From positions 62,432 to 126,431 of the forward strand of contig NZ_QULM01000003.1 of NCBI RefSeq assembly GCF_003482105.1: a stretch of 64,000 nt of DNA, read 5' to 3'. Shown in pieces: positions 17,017 to 25,868 of the stretch. The stretch is from Coprococcus sp. OM04-5BH (GTDB taxonomy: Bacteria > Bacillota > Clostridia > Lachnospirales > Lachnospiraceae). A program made the position numbers and the translations under genes. Under the pieces are notes generated by a model. The model was not told the origin of the DNA, did no database searches, and worked only from the letters and a program-made list of their open reading frames with translations. How positions within the stretch are numbered: position 1 is the stretch's first letter; the number at the start of each line of letters is the position of its first letter.

Positions 17017-18735
17017 ATGTTTTTCCATAGCTATAATAGACGTAAGACAGCAGGGATACTAGTATTCCTGCTGTGTCTGATGTTAGTGTGTATTTGCAGG
17101 CTGGGATATCTGATGCTATATAAGGGAGAGTATTACACGGACATTGCTGACGCTCTTCATGAAAGGGAGAGGGAGGTTAAAGCACCAAGGGGCAAGATTC
17201 TTGACAGAAATGGAAATGTACTGGCGGATAACCAGATTGTATGCCAGGTGTCGGTGGTACACAGCCAGATCGAGGACGAGGCTGCTGCAGTGGAGGCATT
17301 GGTCCGGTACACAGGCGCTGATGAGGCAAAGATAAGAAAATCCGTAGAGAAGAATTCTTCCAGGGAGATCATTAAAAAAAATCTGGACAAAGAGTCCGGA
17401 GAAAAGCTTGAAGCCCTTGGAATAAAGGGAATAAAGGTTGACTGGGATTATAAAAGGTATTATCCTTATGGAAGCCTTTTATCGAAGGTTATGGGATTTG
17501 CCGGAAGTGATAACCAGGGAGTCCTGGGACTTGAGGTCACATATGATGATGTGCTTAAGGGCATCAACGGAAGTGTTAATGAAGTTACCGACGCCAAGGG
17601 AAATGAGCTTTCGGAGTCACCGGAGACCATTACGGAATCCATACCCGGCAATAATCTTGTAACTACAATAGATATAAATATACAGAAGTATGCAGAGAGA
17701 ACCGCTGATAAGATCCTTGAGGAAAAGAATGCCAAGAGGGTAAGTATCATTGTCATGAATCCTAAAAACGGTGAGATTTATGCAATGGTGGATGCTCCGG
17801 AATATGATCTGAACAATCCCTATGAATACATAGGAAATGATGCTATAACCTCTGAAAACGAAACTGAATTACTGAACCGTATGTGGAGAAACTACCTTAT
17901 AAGTGACACCTATGAGCCGGGTTCCATCTGCAAGATAATAACTGCCTCGGCTGCCATAGAAAAGGGCGTTGTGTCGGATTCGGATATGTTTTACTGTCCC
18001 GGATACAGGATTGTGGAGGACAGAAGGATAAGGTGCCATAAGACCACAGGTCATGGCAGTGAAACCTTTGAACAGGCATTGATGAATTCCTGCAATCCTG
18101 CATTTATGGATATCGGCAGCAGGGTAGGGGCAGAATATATGCTCACCTATTATGAACAGCTTGGACTGTACAGTAAAACAGGTATTGATCTTCCCGGAGA
18201 GGGAAACTCCATCATGCATAAGCTTCAGGATATCGGAGAGGTAGAGCTTGCTACCATGTCATTTGGCCAGTCCTTTCAGATTACACCAATACAGTTTGTG
18301 ACTGCCATTGCCACAGTTATAAACGGCGGCAGCAGGATTACTCCTCATATTGGTATGGAAATTACAGATAATTGTGGTAATATAGTGATGGATTGCCAAT
18401 ATAAGGCTGAAAATGGTATTATATCCCCGGAAACCTCCGAGAAAATGCGGCAGATGCTTGAGAAGGTCGTGTCTGAGGGCGGTGGAAACAAAGCGTACAT
18501 AGAAGGCTACAGGATTGGCGGCAAAACAGCCACCAGCGAGAAGTTCCCCAGAGGAACAGGAAAATATATAGCTTCATTTATGGGATTTGCCCCGGCTGAT
18601 GATCCACAGGTAATGGCAATGATCCTCATAGATGAACCGGAAGGTGCATACTACGGTGGAGTTATAGCGGCACCGGTTATAAAGGATCTTTTTCTTAATA
18701 TCCTGCCGTATCTTAATATTCCTGCCGTTCAATAA
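17017..18735 (+). CDS. Second class B penicillin-binding protein
   Basis: The 572-residue paralogue of the preceding PBP has an anchor (about 10-32), a PBP dimer domain and a transpeptidase domain with Ser303 in SICK and an SCN motif. The third motif reads KTA (Lys503) within GGKTATSEKF instead of the usual KTG. Gly-to-Ala at this position is rare and could affect activity or beta-lactam affinity. There is no acidic insert and no PASTA domain. Tandem class B PBPs in the dcw cluster are often a vegetative and a sporulation enzyme (FtsI and SpoVD); the assignment is open. Confidence 0.93.
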   Translation: MFFHSYNRRKTAGILVFLLCLMLVCICRLGYLMLYKGEYYTDIADALHEREREVKAPRGKILDRNGNVLADNQIVCQVSVVHSQIEDEAAAVEALVRYTGADEAKIRKSVEKNSSREIIKKNLDKESGEKLEALGIKGIKVDWDYKRYYPYGSLLSKVMGFAGSDNQGVLGLEVTYDDVLKGINGSVNEVTDAKGNELSESPETITESIPGNNLVTTIDINIQKYAERTADKILEEKNAKRVSIIVMNPKNGEIYAMVDAPEYDLNNPYEYIGNDAITSENETELLNRMWRNYLISDTYEPGSICKIITASAAIEKGVVSDSDMFYCPGYRIVEDRRIRCHKTTGHGSETFEQALMNSCNPAFMDIGSRVGAEYMLTYYEQLGLYSKTGIDLPGEGNSIMHKLQDIGEVELATMSFGQSFQITPIQFVTAIATVINGGSRITPHIGMEITDNCGNIVMDCQYKAENGIISPETSEKMRQMLEKVVSEGGGNKAYIEGYRIGGKTATSEKFPRGTGKYIASFMGFAPADDPQVMAMILIDEPEGAYYGGVIAAPVIKDLFLNILPYLNIPAVQ

Positions 18736-18773
18736 TAAACTGCCTGAACATCAGGCTGATAAGGAGTAATAAT

Positions 18774-19736
18774 ATGAATACTGGTAATTTACAAATCATC
18801 ACACCTGTTTTTATTGCCTTCGCAATAAGTGTAGTTCTTTGTCCGATACTTATCCCATTACTTAAGAGATTGAAGTTCGGACAGGAGGTAAGAGATGACG
18901 GACCTAAGACTCATCTTAAGAAAGAGGGAACACCTACAATGGGTGGCGTTGTCATCCTCATTGCCATTGCTGTAACATGTCTCTTCTATATGAAGGATTA
19001 TCCGGAGATACTTCCGATACTTTTCGTAACCATCGGCTTTGGTCTTATCGGTTTCCTTGATGACTTCATCAAGATAGTCATGAAGCGTTCGCTGGGACTG
19101 CGTGCATGGCAGAAGATGTTATTACAGATAGTGGTTGCAGGGGTATTTGCGTACTATGTTGTAAATTACACAGATCTTAATAATGAAATAATCATTCCGT
19201 TTACAGGTAAGATAGTGACACTTAGCAACTGGGCATATGTGCTGCTTCTTATGTTTGTTGTGGTTGGTACTGTAAACGGTTCTAATTTCACAGACGGACT
19301 TGATGGTCTTGCGTCATCGGTAACTGCCCTTATTGCAACATTCTTCACAGTAGTAGCAATAGGAACAGGCTCGGGAGTTGCTCCTGTTACCTGTGCAGCC
19401 GTAGGCGCGTTGCTTGGATTCCTTGTGTTTAATGTATATCCTGCCAAGGTGTTCATGGGAGACACAGGCTCACTGGCACTGGGAGGTTTTGTGGCAGCAA
19501 CAGCATATATGCTTAAAATGCCACTGTTTATAGTTATAGTTGCTTTCATATATCTTGCAGAGGTTCTTTCTGTTATAATCCAGGTTGTATCATTTAAGAC
19601 AACAGGCAAGAGAGTATTTAAGATGGCACCTATACACCATCATTTTGAATTGTGTGGATGGCCTGAGAGCAAGGTCGTTGCCATATTTGATATAGTTACA
19701 GCTTTATTGTGTGTATTAGGTCTTATAGCACTGTAA
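18774..19736 (+). CDS. mraY: Phospho-N-acetylmuramoyl-pentapeptide-transferase
   Basis: The 320-residue integral membrane enzyme, with about ten helices, makes lipid I by moving phospho-MurNAc-pentapeptide onto undecaprenyl phosphate. Diagnostic motifs are present: KKEGTPTMGG (about residue 43), the catalytic aspartates in GFLDDFIK, NFTDGLDGLA and the histidine box APIHHHFE. Length matches the family. AAGGAG precedes ATG 18774. It sits in the standard place between PBP and murD. Confidence 0.97.
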   Translation: MNTGNLQIITPVFIAFAISVVLCPILIPLLKRLKFGQEVRDDGPKTHLKKEGTPTMGGVVILIAIAVTCLFYMKDYPEILPILFVTIGFGLIGFLDDFIKIVMKRSLGLRAWQKMLLQIVVAGVFAYYVVNYTDLNNEIIIPFTGKIVTLSNWAYVLLLMFVVVGTVNGSNFTDGLDGLASSVTALIATFFTVVAIGTGSGVAPVTCAAVGALLGFLVFNVYPAKVFMGDTGSLALGGFVAATAYMLKMPLFIVIVAFIYLAEVLSVIIQVVSFKTTGKRVFKMAPIHHHFELCGWPESKVVAIFDIVTALLCVLGLIAL

Positions 19737-19768
19737 TGCTGCGATAGTGGAATGGAGGAAGATCCGAG

Positions 19769-21124
19769 ATGGAAATTAAAAATGCAATAGTAGCAGGAAC
19801 AGGAAAAAGCGGAATAAGTGCTGCTAATCTTCTCACAAAGCATGAAGTAAATGTAGTTCTATTCGATGAGAACGAGAAGAGGGATGTGCAGCAGGTAAAG
19901 GAGAAGTTACATAATCCGGAGCTGGTGGATATCGAACTTGGAAAGCTTTCAGACAAGGCATATTCTGAGGCTGAGCTTATGGTTATAAGCCCTGGAATAC
20001 CCGTTGACGAACCATTTGTAGATGAGGTGAGAGCCCATGATATACCGGTGTGGAGCGAGATAGAACTTGCATATAATTATGGTAAGGGAATGATTGCAGC
20101 CATTACGGGGACGAATGGCAAGACTACCACAACTGCACTGGTCGGAGAGATCGCAAAGGCGTACAATGACAGCACTATAGTCGTTGGAAATATAGGAATA
20201 CCATATACAGAGTTAGCAGATACAACAACAGACGACAGCTTCACAGTGGCTGAGATAAGCAGCTTTCAGCTTGAGACTATCATTGATTTCCATCCACATG
20301 TAAGTGCAGTGCTTAACCTTACACCGGATCATCTCAACAGACATTATACATTTGAGAATTACGGAAATGTCAAGAAATCAATAGCAAAGAACCAGACAGC
20401 AGATGATTATATGGTCCTTAACTATGATGATGAGTATACAAAAAAGATGGCAGAGGGCTACGCTGTTAAGCCTATATTCTTCAGCAGAAAGGAAAAGCCT
20501 GCAGGAGGCGTATATGTTGAGGACGGAAGCATAGTACTTGAGGATAAGGGTGAGAAGCTACATATACTTGATCTCAAGGATCTTATACTTCTTGGAGACC
20601 ATAACGTAGAGAATGTTCTTGCGGCATGTGCCATTTCATATTATATGGGAATACCGGTACCTGTTATAGAGAAGGTTGCCACATCATTTAAGGCAGTGGA
20701 ACATAGAATAGAATATGTGGACACCATTGACGGAGTTGACTATTACAATGACTCAAAGGGTACTAATCCGGACGCTGCAATAAAGGGTATTAAGGCTATG
20801 GTTAAGCCTACTTACCTTATAGGCGGAGGCTATGACAAGGGCTCTGAGTATGATGAATGGATAAATGCTTTTGATGGTAAGGTTAAGGAACTTATACTTA
20901 TAGGCCAGACTGCAGATAAGATAGAAGCCTGTGCACATAAGCTTGGATTTATGAATACAGTAAAATTAGATAATCTTGAAGAAGCAGTTAAGCATTGCCA
21001 TGATAAAGCTGAAAACGGAGATGCGGTGCTTCTTTCACCGGCATGTGCCAGCTGGGGACAGTTCGACAATTACGAACAGCGAGGCAGAATGTTTAAGGAG
21101 TATGTATTAAGCTTTAAGGAGTGA
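19769..21124 (+). CDS. murD: UDP-N-acetylmuramoylalanine--D-glutamate ligase
   Basis: The 451-residue Mur ligase adds D-glutamate to UDP-MurNAc-L-Ala with ATP. The N-terminal Rossmann-like domain starts with VAGTGKSGISAA. The ATP loop GTNGKTTTT is near residue 114, the central motif is NLTPDHLNRH, and the C-terminal ligase region has YNDSKGTNPDA. Length is typical of MurD. It ends by overlapping the ftsW start region, implying coupled translation. Confidence 0.97.
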   Translation: MEIKNAIVAGTGKSGISAANLLTKHEVNVVLFDENEKRDVQQVKEKLHNPELVDIELGKLSDKAYSEAELMVISPGIPVDEPFVDEVRAHDIPVWSEIELAYNYGKGMIAAITGTNGKTTTTALVGEIAKAYNDSTIVVGNIGIPYTELADTTTDDSFTVAEISSFQLETIIDFHPHVSAVLNLTPDHLNRHYTFENYGNVKKSIAKNQTADDYMVLNYDDEYTKKMAEGYAVKPIFFSRKEKPAGGVYVEDGSIVLEDKGEKLHILDLKDLILLGDHNVENVLAACAISYYMGIPVPVIEKVATSFKAVEHRIEYVDTIDGVDYYNDSKGTNPDAAIKGIKAMVKPTYLIGGGYDKGSEYDEWINAFDGKVKELILIGQTADKIEACAHKLGFMNTVKLDNLEEAVKHCHDKAENGDAVLLSPACASWGQFDNYEQRGRMFKEYVLSFKE

Positions 21125-22278
21125 TGCCGTTGAGTAATAGCACAACCCAGGTTGTTTCAGGAAAACAAAAGAAGAAAAAAACGGATTTTGTATTGATCAC
21201 AGCACTGGTATTGATACTTGCCATAGGCTTTGTTATGGTATACAGTACCAGCTCCTATAAAGCAGTGGAGATGTATGGCGACAGCTTTTATTTCCTAAAG
21301 AGACAGTTGATATTTTCACTGGTGGGAATGGTCATCATGTTTATTATTGCAAAAAAAGATTATGAGGTGCTGTATGAGTACTCAAGAGTTATACTCATAG
21401 TATCAATGGCGCTTCTGTGTCTTGTGTACATAATCGGAAGTGCCAGCCATGGTTCTTCCAGATGGCTCAATATAGGTCCTTTCAGATTTCAGCCGTCAGA
21501 ATTTGCCAAGCTTGCGCTTATTATCTATACAGCGGCCGTATGTACTGCGAAGACAAAGGAACTGGCGAAGTTTAAGAGCTTTCTTAAGGCTATGATACTG
21601 CCTTTTACGGCTATCGTTTTGATCGCCATAGAAAACCTGAGCACAGCAATCATATGTCTTGTTATTGTTGCGGCAGTAACTTTTGTGGCAAGCCCTAAGA
21701 ACTGGTATTTTGTGGTTCTTGGATTGATGGTGGTGGTGTTCTGCGTGCTGTTTATTGCATTTGCAGGCTACAGAGCCCAGAGGATAAAGGTGTGGCTTCA
21801 CCCGGAGCAGTATGATAACGGATATCAGACCCTGCAGTCCTTATATGCCATCGGTTCCGGAGGCCTGTTCGGAAGAGGACTTTTTAAGAGCATACAGAAG
21901 ATGGGATTCATACCTGAGTCACATAACGATATGATCTTCTCTGTAATATGTGAGGAGCTTGGATTCATAGGAGCGGTGATGATAATAGCTCTGTTTGTGA
22001 TAATAATAAAGAGATGTGCGGTGGTGGCAATGAACAGCCGTGACCGTTTCGGAGGCCTGTTGGTAGTGGGCGTAATGGCACATATAGCTATTCAGGTGCT
22101 TATAAATATATGTGTGGTTACCAATACTATACCGCCTACAGGGGTACCGCTTCCGTTTATCAGCTACGGAGGAAGTTCTATGGTATGCACGCTTATGGAA
22201 CTTGGAATAGTATTTTCCGTGGCATCACACAGGGAGCAGATGACTCCCGACATGGAAGACAAGAAGAATGCCAACTGA
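21124..22278 (+). CDS. ftsW: FtsW/SpoVE-type lipid II polymerase (SEDS)
   Basis: SEDS-family membrane protein of about 384 residues with some ten helices. Signature stretches are VMVYSTSS near the start, SSRWLNIGPFRFQPSEFAKL in the middle and PPTGVPLPFISYGGSSM near the end. It polymerises lipid II together with a class B PBP. The start is uncertain: GTG 21121, ATG 21124 and TTG 21130 are in frame, and AAGGAG at 21115-21120 is spaced best for TTG 21130. Only one SEDS gene is present in the cluster, so FtsW and SpoVE roles cannot be separated. Confidence 0.93.
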   Translation: MPLSNSTTQVVSGKQKKKKTDFVLITALVLILAIGFVMVYSTSSYKAVEMYGDSFYFLKRQLIFSLVGMVIMFIIAKKDYEVLYEYSRVILIVSMALLCLVYIIGSASHGSSRWLNIGPFRFQPSEFAKLALIIYTAAVCTAKTKELAKFKSFLKAMILPFTAIVLIAIENLSTAIICLVIVAAVTFVASPKNWYFVVLGLMVVVFCVLFIAFAGYRAQRIKVWLHPEQYDNGYQTLQSLYAIGSGGLFGRGLFKSIQKMGFIPESHNDMIFSVICEELGFIGAVMIIALFVIIIKRCAVVAMNSRDRFGGLLVVGVMAHIAIQVLINICVVTNTIPPTGVPLPFISYGGSSMVCTLMELGIVFSVASHREQMTPDMEDKKNAN

Positions 22279-22293
22279 TTATAGGTGACAGAT

Positions 22294-23106
22294 ATGGATA
22301 GAGAAGAGAAGTTAAGGGAAAAGAAAAATACGAAAACTTCATCAGAACGACAGGAGACTGCAGAAAGAAAAAGGGAGAAGAAAAAGATCCCTTTCTTCCT
22401 TAAGGTGGTACTTATAGTGCTGGCAGTGATTCTTGTTTTATGTATCGGAGTGGTGGTTTATATCCAGTCAAATTACAAGCTGGATAAGGTACAGGTGGTG
22501 GGGAATGTCCATTACACCGAGGAGCAGATAATAGACATTTTCTCCAAGGAAAAAAACATGAACAATACAGTTGTGTTTTATTTTGAGAACAAATGGCATC
22601 CTGTTGAAAATGTCACTTTCATAGACAAGTTTGAAATCGAGATGATAGACAAGAATACCGTTACCATTACCGTGTATGAGAAATCCATGGCGGGCTGTGT
22701 AATGTATATGGATGAGTATGTTTACTTTGACGATAATGGCGTGGTGCTCGAAACGTCTTCGGAGAAGTTGAGCGATGTTCCCTGCATACAGGGGCTTAAT
22801 TTCAAGAGGATAGTGCTGGGAGAGAAGCTTCCGGTGACAAATGATGATATGTTCAAACGTATTCTTACCATGACCCAGCTTATAGACAAAAATGATCTTC
22901 TTATAGATGAGATACGTTTTAATAAGGATAAGGAGATTATCTTAAGGAAGGATAATATAAAAATTCAGCTGGGCTCAGGAACAAATCTTGAAGATAAGCT
23001 CATGAACCTTGGTAACATTCTGGAAAAGATACAAGGAAAAAAAGGTACTCTGGATATGTCAGATTATACTGCAGAAAGTGGAAATGCCATTTTTAAGGAA
23101 AATTAA
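22294..23106 (+). CDS. ftsQ: Cell division protein FtsQ/DivIB
   Basis: About 270 residues: a highly charged Lys/Glu-rich cytoplasmic start (about 1-35), one membrane helix (about 38-58), a POTRA domain starting at YKLDKVQVVGNVHYTEEQI, and the beta-rich FtsQ domain. It scaffolds the divisome with FtsL and FtsB/DivIC. ATG 22294 follows AGGTG at a workable distance and is preferred over GTG 22285. murG, usually nearby, is missing between ftsW and this gene. Confidence 0.92.
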   Translation: MDREEKLREKKNTKTSSERQETAERKREKKKIPFFLKVVLIVLAVILVLCIGVVVYIQSNYKLDKVQVVGNVHYTEEQIIDIFSKEKNMNNTVVFYFENKWHPVENVTFIDKFEIEMIDKNTVTITVYEKSMAGCVMYMDEYVYFDDNGVVLETSSEKLSDVPCIQGLNFKRIVLGEKLPVTNDDMFKRILTMTQLIDKNDLLIDEIRFNKDKEIILRKDNIKIQLGSGTNLEDKLMNLGNILEKIQGKKGTLDMSDYTAESGNAIFKEN

Positions 23107-23139
23107 AGAAAATAACTGTTGAAATTTTCAAGGAAAAAT

Positions 23140-23182
23140 CGTATTATGTTAATACGAATGCACTATAGGGGTATAATGCATT
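23140..23182 (+). promoter_or_regulatory. ftsZ promoter with overlapping palindromes
   Basis: TTAATA (23149-23154) and TATAAT (23172-23177) are separated by 17 nt. A perfect inverted repeat CGTATTA-TGT-TAATACG (23140-23156) covers the -35, and AATGCA/TGCATT (23157-23162, 23177-23182) brackets the -10. This suggests a private, regulated ftsZ promoter. Confidence 0.65.
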
Positions 23183-23242
23183 TGTATCAAATGATAATCA
23201 GACAGTTAGTAAAATAATAAATTAATTAAGGAGGACGTAACC

Positions 23243-24481
23243 TTGCTCGAAATAAAATCAAACGATGAAAAAACACCAGCAAGAATTCTTGTCATAGGAG
23301 TTGGAGGAGCTGGAAATAATGCAGTTAACAGAATGATTGATGAAAATGTTGAAGGTGTGGAGCTTATTGCCATCAATACAGATAAGCAGGCACTTTCATT
23401 AAGTAGAGCTACAACAAAGATCCAGATAGGCGAGAAGCTTACAAAGGGTCTTGGTGCCGGCGCAAAGCCTGAGATTGGTGCCAGTGCAGTGGAAGAAAAT
23501 AGAGAAGAGATTTCAGACATTATCAAGGATGCCAACATGGTATTTGTAACATGCGGTATGGGCGGTGGTACCGGCACAGGTGCTGCTCCTGTAGTTGCAG
23601 AGATGGCAAGAAATCTTGGTATACTTACAGTCGGTGTTGTAACAAAGCCTTTCAGCTTTGAAGGTAAGCCTCGTATGAAGAATGCTCTCGAAGGTATAGA
23701 GAGACTTAAGCAGAATGTAGATACACTTATTGTTATCCCTAACGATAAGCTTCTTCAGATTTGTGATAAGAGAACAAGTATTCCTGAAGCCCTTAAGAAG
23801 GCAGATCAGGTTCTTCAGCAGGGTGTCCAGGGTGTTACAGACCTTATTAACAAGCCTGGTCTTATCAACCTTGACTTTGCTGATATCCAGACAGTAATGA
23901 GAGATAAGGGTATTGCCCATATCGGTATCGGTTCGGCCAGTGGTGAGAACAAGGCTGTTGATGCTATCAAGGAAGCCATGGATTCACCATTACTTGAGAC
24001 AACTGTTTCAGGTGCTTCAGATATCATTGTCAACTTCTCAGGTAACATTGGTATTGTTGAAGCCTATGACGCTGTTACATATCTTACAGAACAGGCAGGA
24101 GACGGAGTTAATATCATCTTCGGTACAGTTGATAATGATAACATGGGTGAGGAGATCAGCATTACAATTATTGCCACAGGTCTTGAGAGATCTTCATCAG
24201 CTATTCCTGTATCGGTTGCCCAGACATATGTAGAGCCTGCACACAAGGCTGCTGAGACAGTAAGTCCTGCACCTACATACAACGGTCAGAGACTTGGCTC
24301 AGGCATTACAAAGCCATCGTTTATGACAGATACTGCAACATCACAGGCAGCAGTTAAGCCTGCACAGACAACTGCTCCACAGACAGTAGCTGCCAAGCCT
24401 GCCGCAACACAGCCGGTAAGACCTACAGTCCAGCCTAATAATGACGGAATAAAGATCCCTGATTTCCTTAAGAAGAGATAA
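23243..24481 (+). CDS. ftsZ: Cell division GTPase FtsZ
   Basis: The 412-residue tubulin homologue assembles the Z ring. The GTP-binding signature GGGTGTG is at about residues 107-113, NTDKQAL near residue 44 and the T7-loop region [11 protein letters not shown] near residue 208 are present. A variable linker rich in Ala/Thr/Pro (about 325-395) leads to the conserved tail [10 protein letters not shown], which binds partners such as FtsA or SepF. Initiation is at TTG 23243, 8 nt after AAGGAGG. No ftsA is present upstream, so the membrane tether must be encoded elsewhere. Confidence 0.98.
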   Translation: MLEIKSNDEKTPARILVIGVGGAGNNAVNRMIDENVEGVELIAINTDKQALSLSRATTKIQIGEKLTKGLGAGAKPEIGASAVEENREEISDIIKDANMVFVTCGMGGGTGTGAAPVVAEMARNLGILTVGVVTKPFSFEGKPRMKNALEGIERLKQNVDTLIVIPNDKLLQICDKRTSIPEALKKADQVLQQGVQGVTDLINKPGLINLDFADIQTVMRDKGIAHIGIGSASGENKAVDAIKEAMDSPLLETTVSGASDIIVNFSGNIGIVEAYDAVTYLTEQAGDGVNIIFGTVDNDNMGEEISITIIATGLERSSSAIPVSVAQTYVEPAHKAAETVSPAPTYNGQRLGSGITKPSFMTDTATSQAAVKPAQTTAPQTVAAKPAATQPVRPTVQPNNDGIKIPDFLKKR

Positions 24482-24525
24482 ATTCTACATTGGAATATCG
24501 GAGATCAGGTTTATAATATTTAATA

Positions 24526-24564
24526 AAAAGCGGAACACGGATTTTTTCCTGTTCCGCTTTTTTT
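24526..24564 (+). terminator. Terminator after ftsZ
   Basis: AAAAGCGGAACA pairs perfectly with TGTTCCGCTTTT around a 12-nt loop and is followed by T residues. It ends the dcw transcription unit. Confidence 0.92.
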
Positions 24565-24686
24565 ACTTGCCATACTGTAAAAAAACATATAAACTTATAG
24601 ATGGATTTTTCTGTAAAAAAATTATCTTTTATGATGATAATATAAAAAGGCAGGAAATACGGATAAGCGGATAATAAGCCATATAG

Positions 24687-25568
24687 ATGAGTGATATGGA
24701 GAGGCACAAGTCCGTGTATGAAAGGTTATTTGGAATGGATAAAGATGAAAAGGTAGAACAGGTTGAACAATCAGAGCTTTATGATTACTATAAAGAGATG
24801 ATGTCCGATGCCCATAAACATATACTGATAGGAACAGACAGTGTTCTGGGAACCAGAGATAACCAGGAGGACGCTGTCATATTTGACTGTGAAGATGATC
24901 GCTGCATGGCGGTACTTTGTGATGGCATGGGTGGATTGAATAAGGGTGAGGTGGCCAGTAACACCACTGTAAGTACTTTACTTGAGGACTACAAGGGTGC
25001 CCGGCCTATAGAGAATTACCCGGAATTTTTTTATAATGAAGCGGTTAAAATTGACAATATAGTACATTCTCTAACAGATGAACAGGGAGAGCGACTGGAG
25101 TGCGGTTCCACAATGGTTGCCGTTGCTATAGATGGCGACAGGCTGTATTGGTTGAGCGTTGGCGACAGCAGGATATATATTATCAGAAACGAGCAGATCA
25201 TGGTTGTGAACGAAGAACACAATTATGAAACAAAGCTCAATAAGCTTCTTATGGCAGGTCAGATAGACATGGAGATCTACAGCACGGAGATGAAGCGGGG
25301 GGCAGCCCTTACAAGCTTTATAGGAATAGGAAATATAAGTCTTATGGATATAAATAATGATCCTTATATCCTTGAGGATGGAGATATAATATTGCTTGCC
25401 AGTGATGGTTTGTACAGAAAAGTGAGTGAGGATATCATATTGGATGTGCTTGATAATTCGGGAGCAGATCTTAAACTTGCAGCCACAAGGCTTACATCAA
25501 AGGCAACAGAACTTACGGTGAAAAGCCAGGATAACACAACAGTGGCATTGATACTGTATAAGAAGTAG
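24687..25568 (+). CDS. PP2C-family Ser/Thr protein phosphatase
   Basis: The 293-residue protein carries PP2C metal-site motifs: RDNQEDA near residue 57, CDGMGGLNKGE near residue 79, GSTMVAVAI, SVGDSRIYI, DGDIILLASDG and DNTTVAL at the end. These enzymes use two metal ions to remove phosphate from Ser/Thr and usually reverse Hanks-type kinases. About 50 extra residues precede the core. Two such kinases and two FHA proteins follow, so it is the probable off-switch of that circuit. The ribosome site before ATG 24687 is weak; ATG 24696 is possible. Confidence 0.92.
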   Translation: MSDMERHKSVYERLFGMDKDEKVEQVEQSELYDYYKEMMSDAHKHILIGTDSVLGTRDNQEDAVIFDCEDDRCMAVLCDGMGGLNKGEVASNTTVSTLLEDYKGARPIENYPEFFYNEAVKIDNIVHSLTDEQGERLECGSTMVAVAIDGDRLYWLSVGDSRIYIIRNEQIMVVNEEHNYETKLNKLLMAGQIDMEIYSTEMKRGAALTSFIGIGNISLMDINNDPYILEDGDIILLASDGLYRKVSEDIILDVLDNSGADLKLAATRLTSKATELTVKSQDNTTVALILYKK

Positions 25569-25594
25569 ATGAAAACGATATATAACTATTAAGC

Positions 25595-25852
25595 ATGTAG
25601 CTTCAGCCCTTTGCCGGAGGAAGCACCAAGTGTCGAAGACACACTTTAAATGGTGCTGACGAACTGCCGCCGAGAGATTGTGCCCATGCGTTTAAAACGC
25701 ATATTGGCGTTACCTGTAATGCGAGGCGGCAATACCAGGCAGGCAAATTTTAAATGGGCTGATGTTCAATGGATGTGTCAGGTTTTAAAAAAACCTGACA
25801 TGTAGCTTCAGCCCTTTGCCGAAGGCAAATTTTAAATGGGCTGATGTTCAAT
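25595..25852 (+). repeat. Complex of nested hairpins (copies B, C, D)
   Basis: The 300-nt gap before the FHA gene has no ORF but heavy structure. A simple copy (25800-25852) has CAGCCC...GGGCTG outer arms, inner TTTGCC-GAA-GGCAAA and an A/T bulge TTTTAAAT. A second copy (25595-25770) has the same 22-nt left and 29-nt right parts, but its loop is replaced by about 125 nt holding two further nested stems. These are AGCACC/GGTGCT (25622-25657), with inner GTGTC-GAA-GACAC, and GCCGCC/GGCGGC, with inner ATGCGTT/AACGCAT. Between the copies lies a TGTCAGGTTT/AAACCTGACA hairpin (25776-25800). Function unknown. Confidence 0.7.
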
Positions 25853-25868
25853 AGGAGCGGGGATAAAT

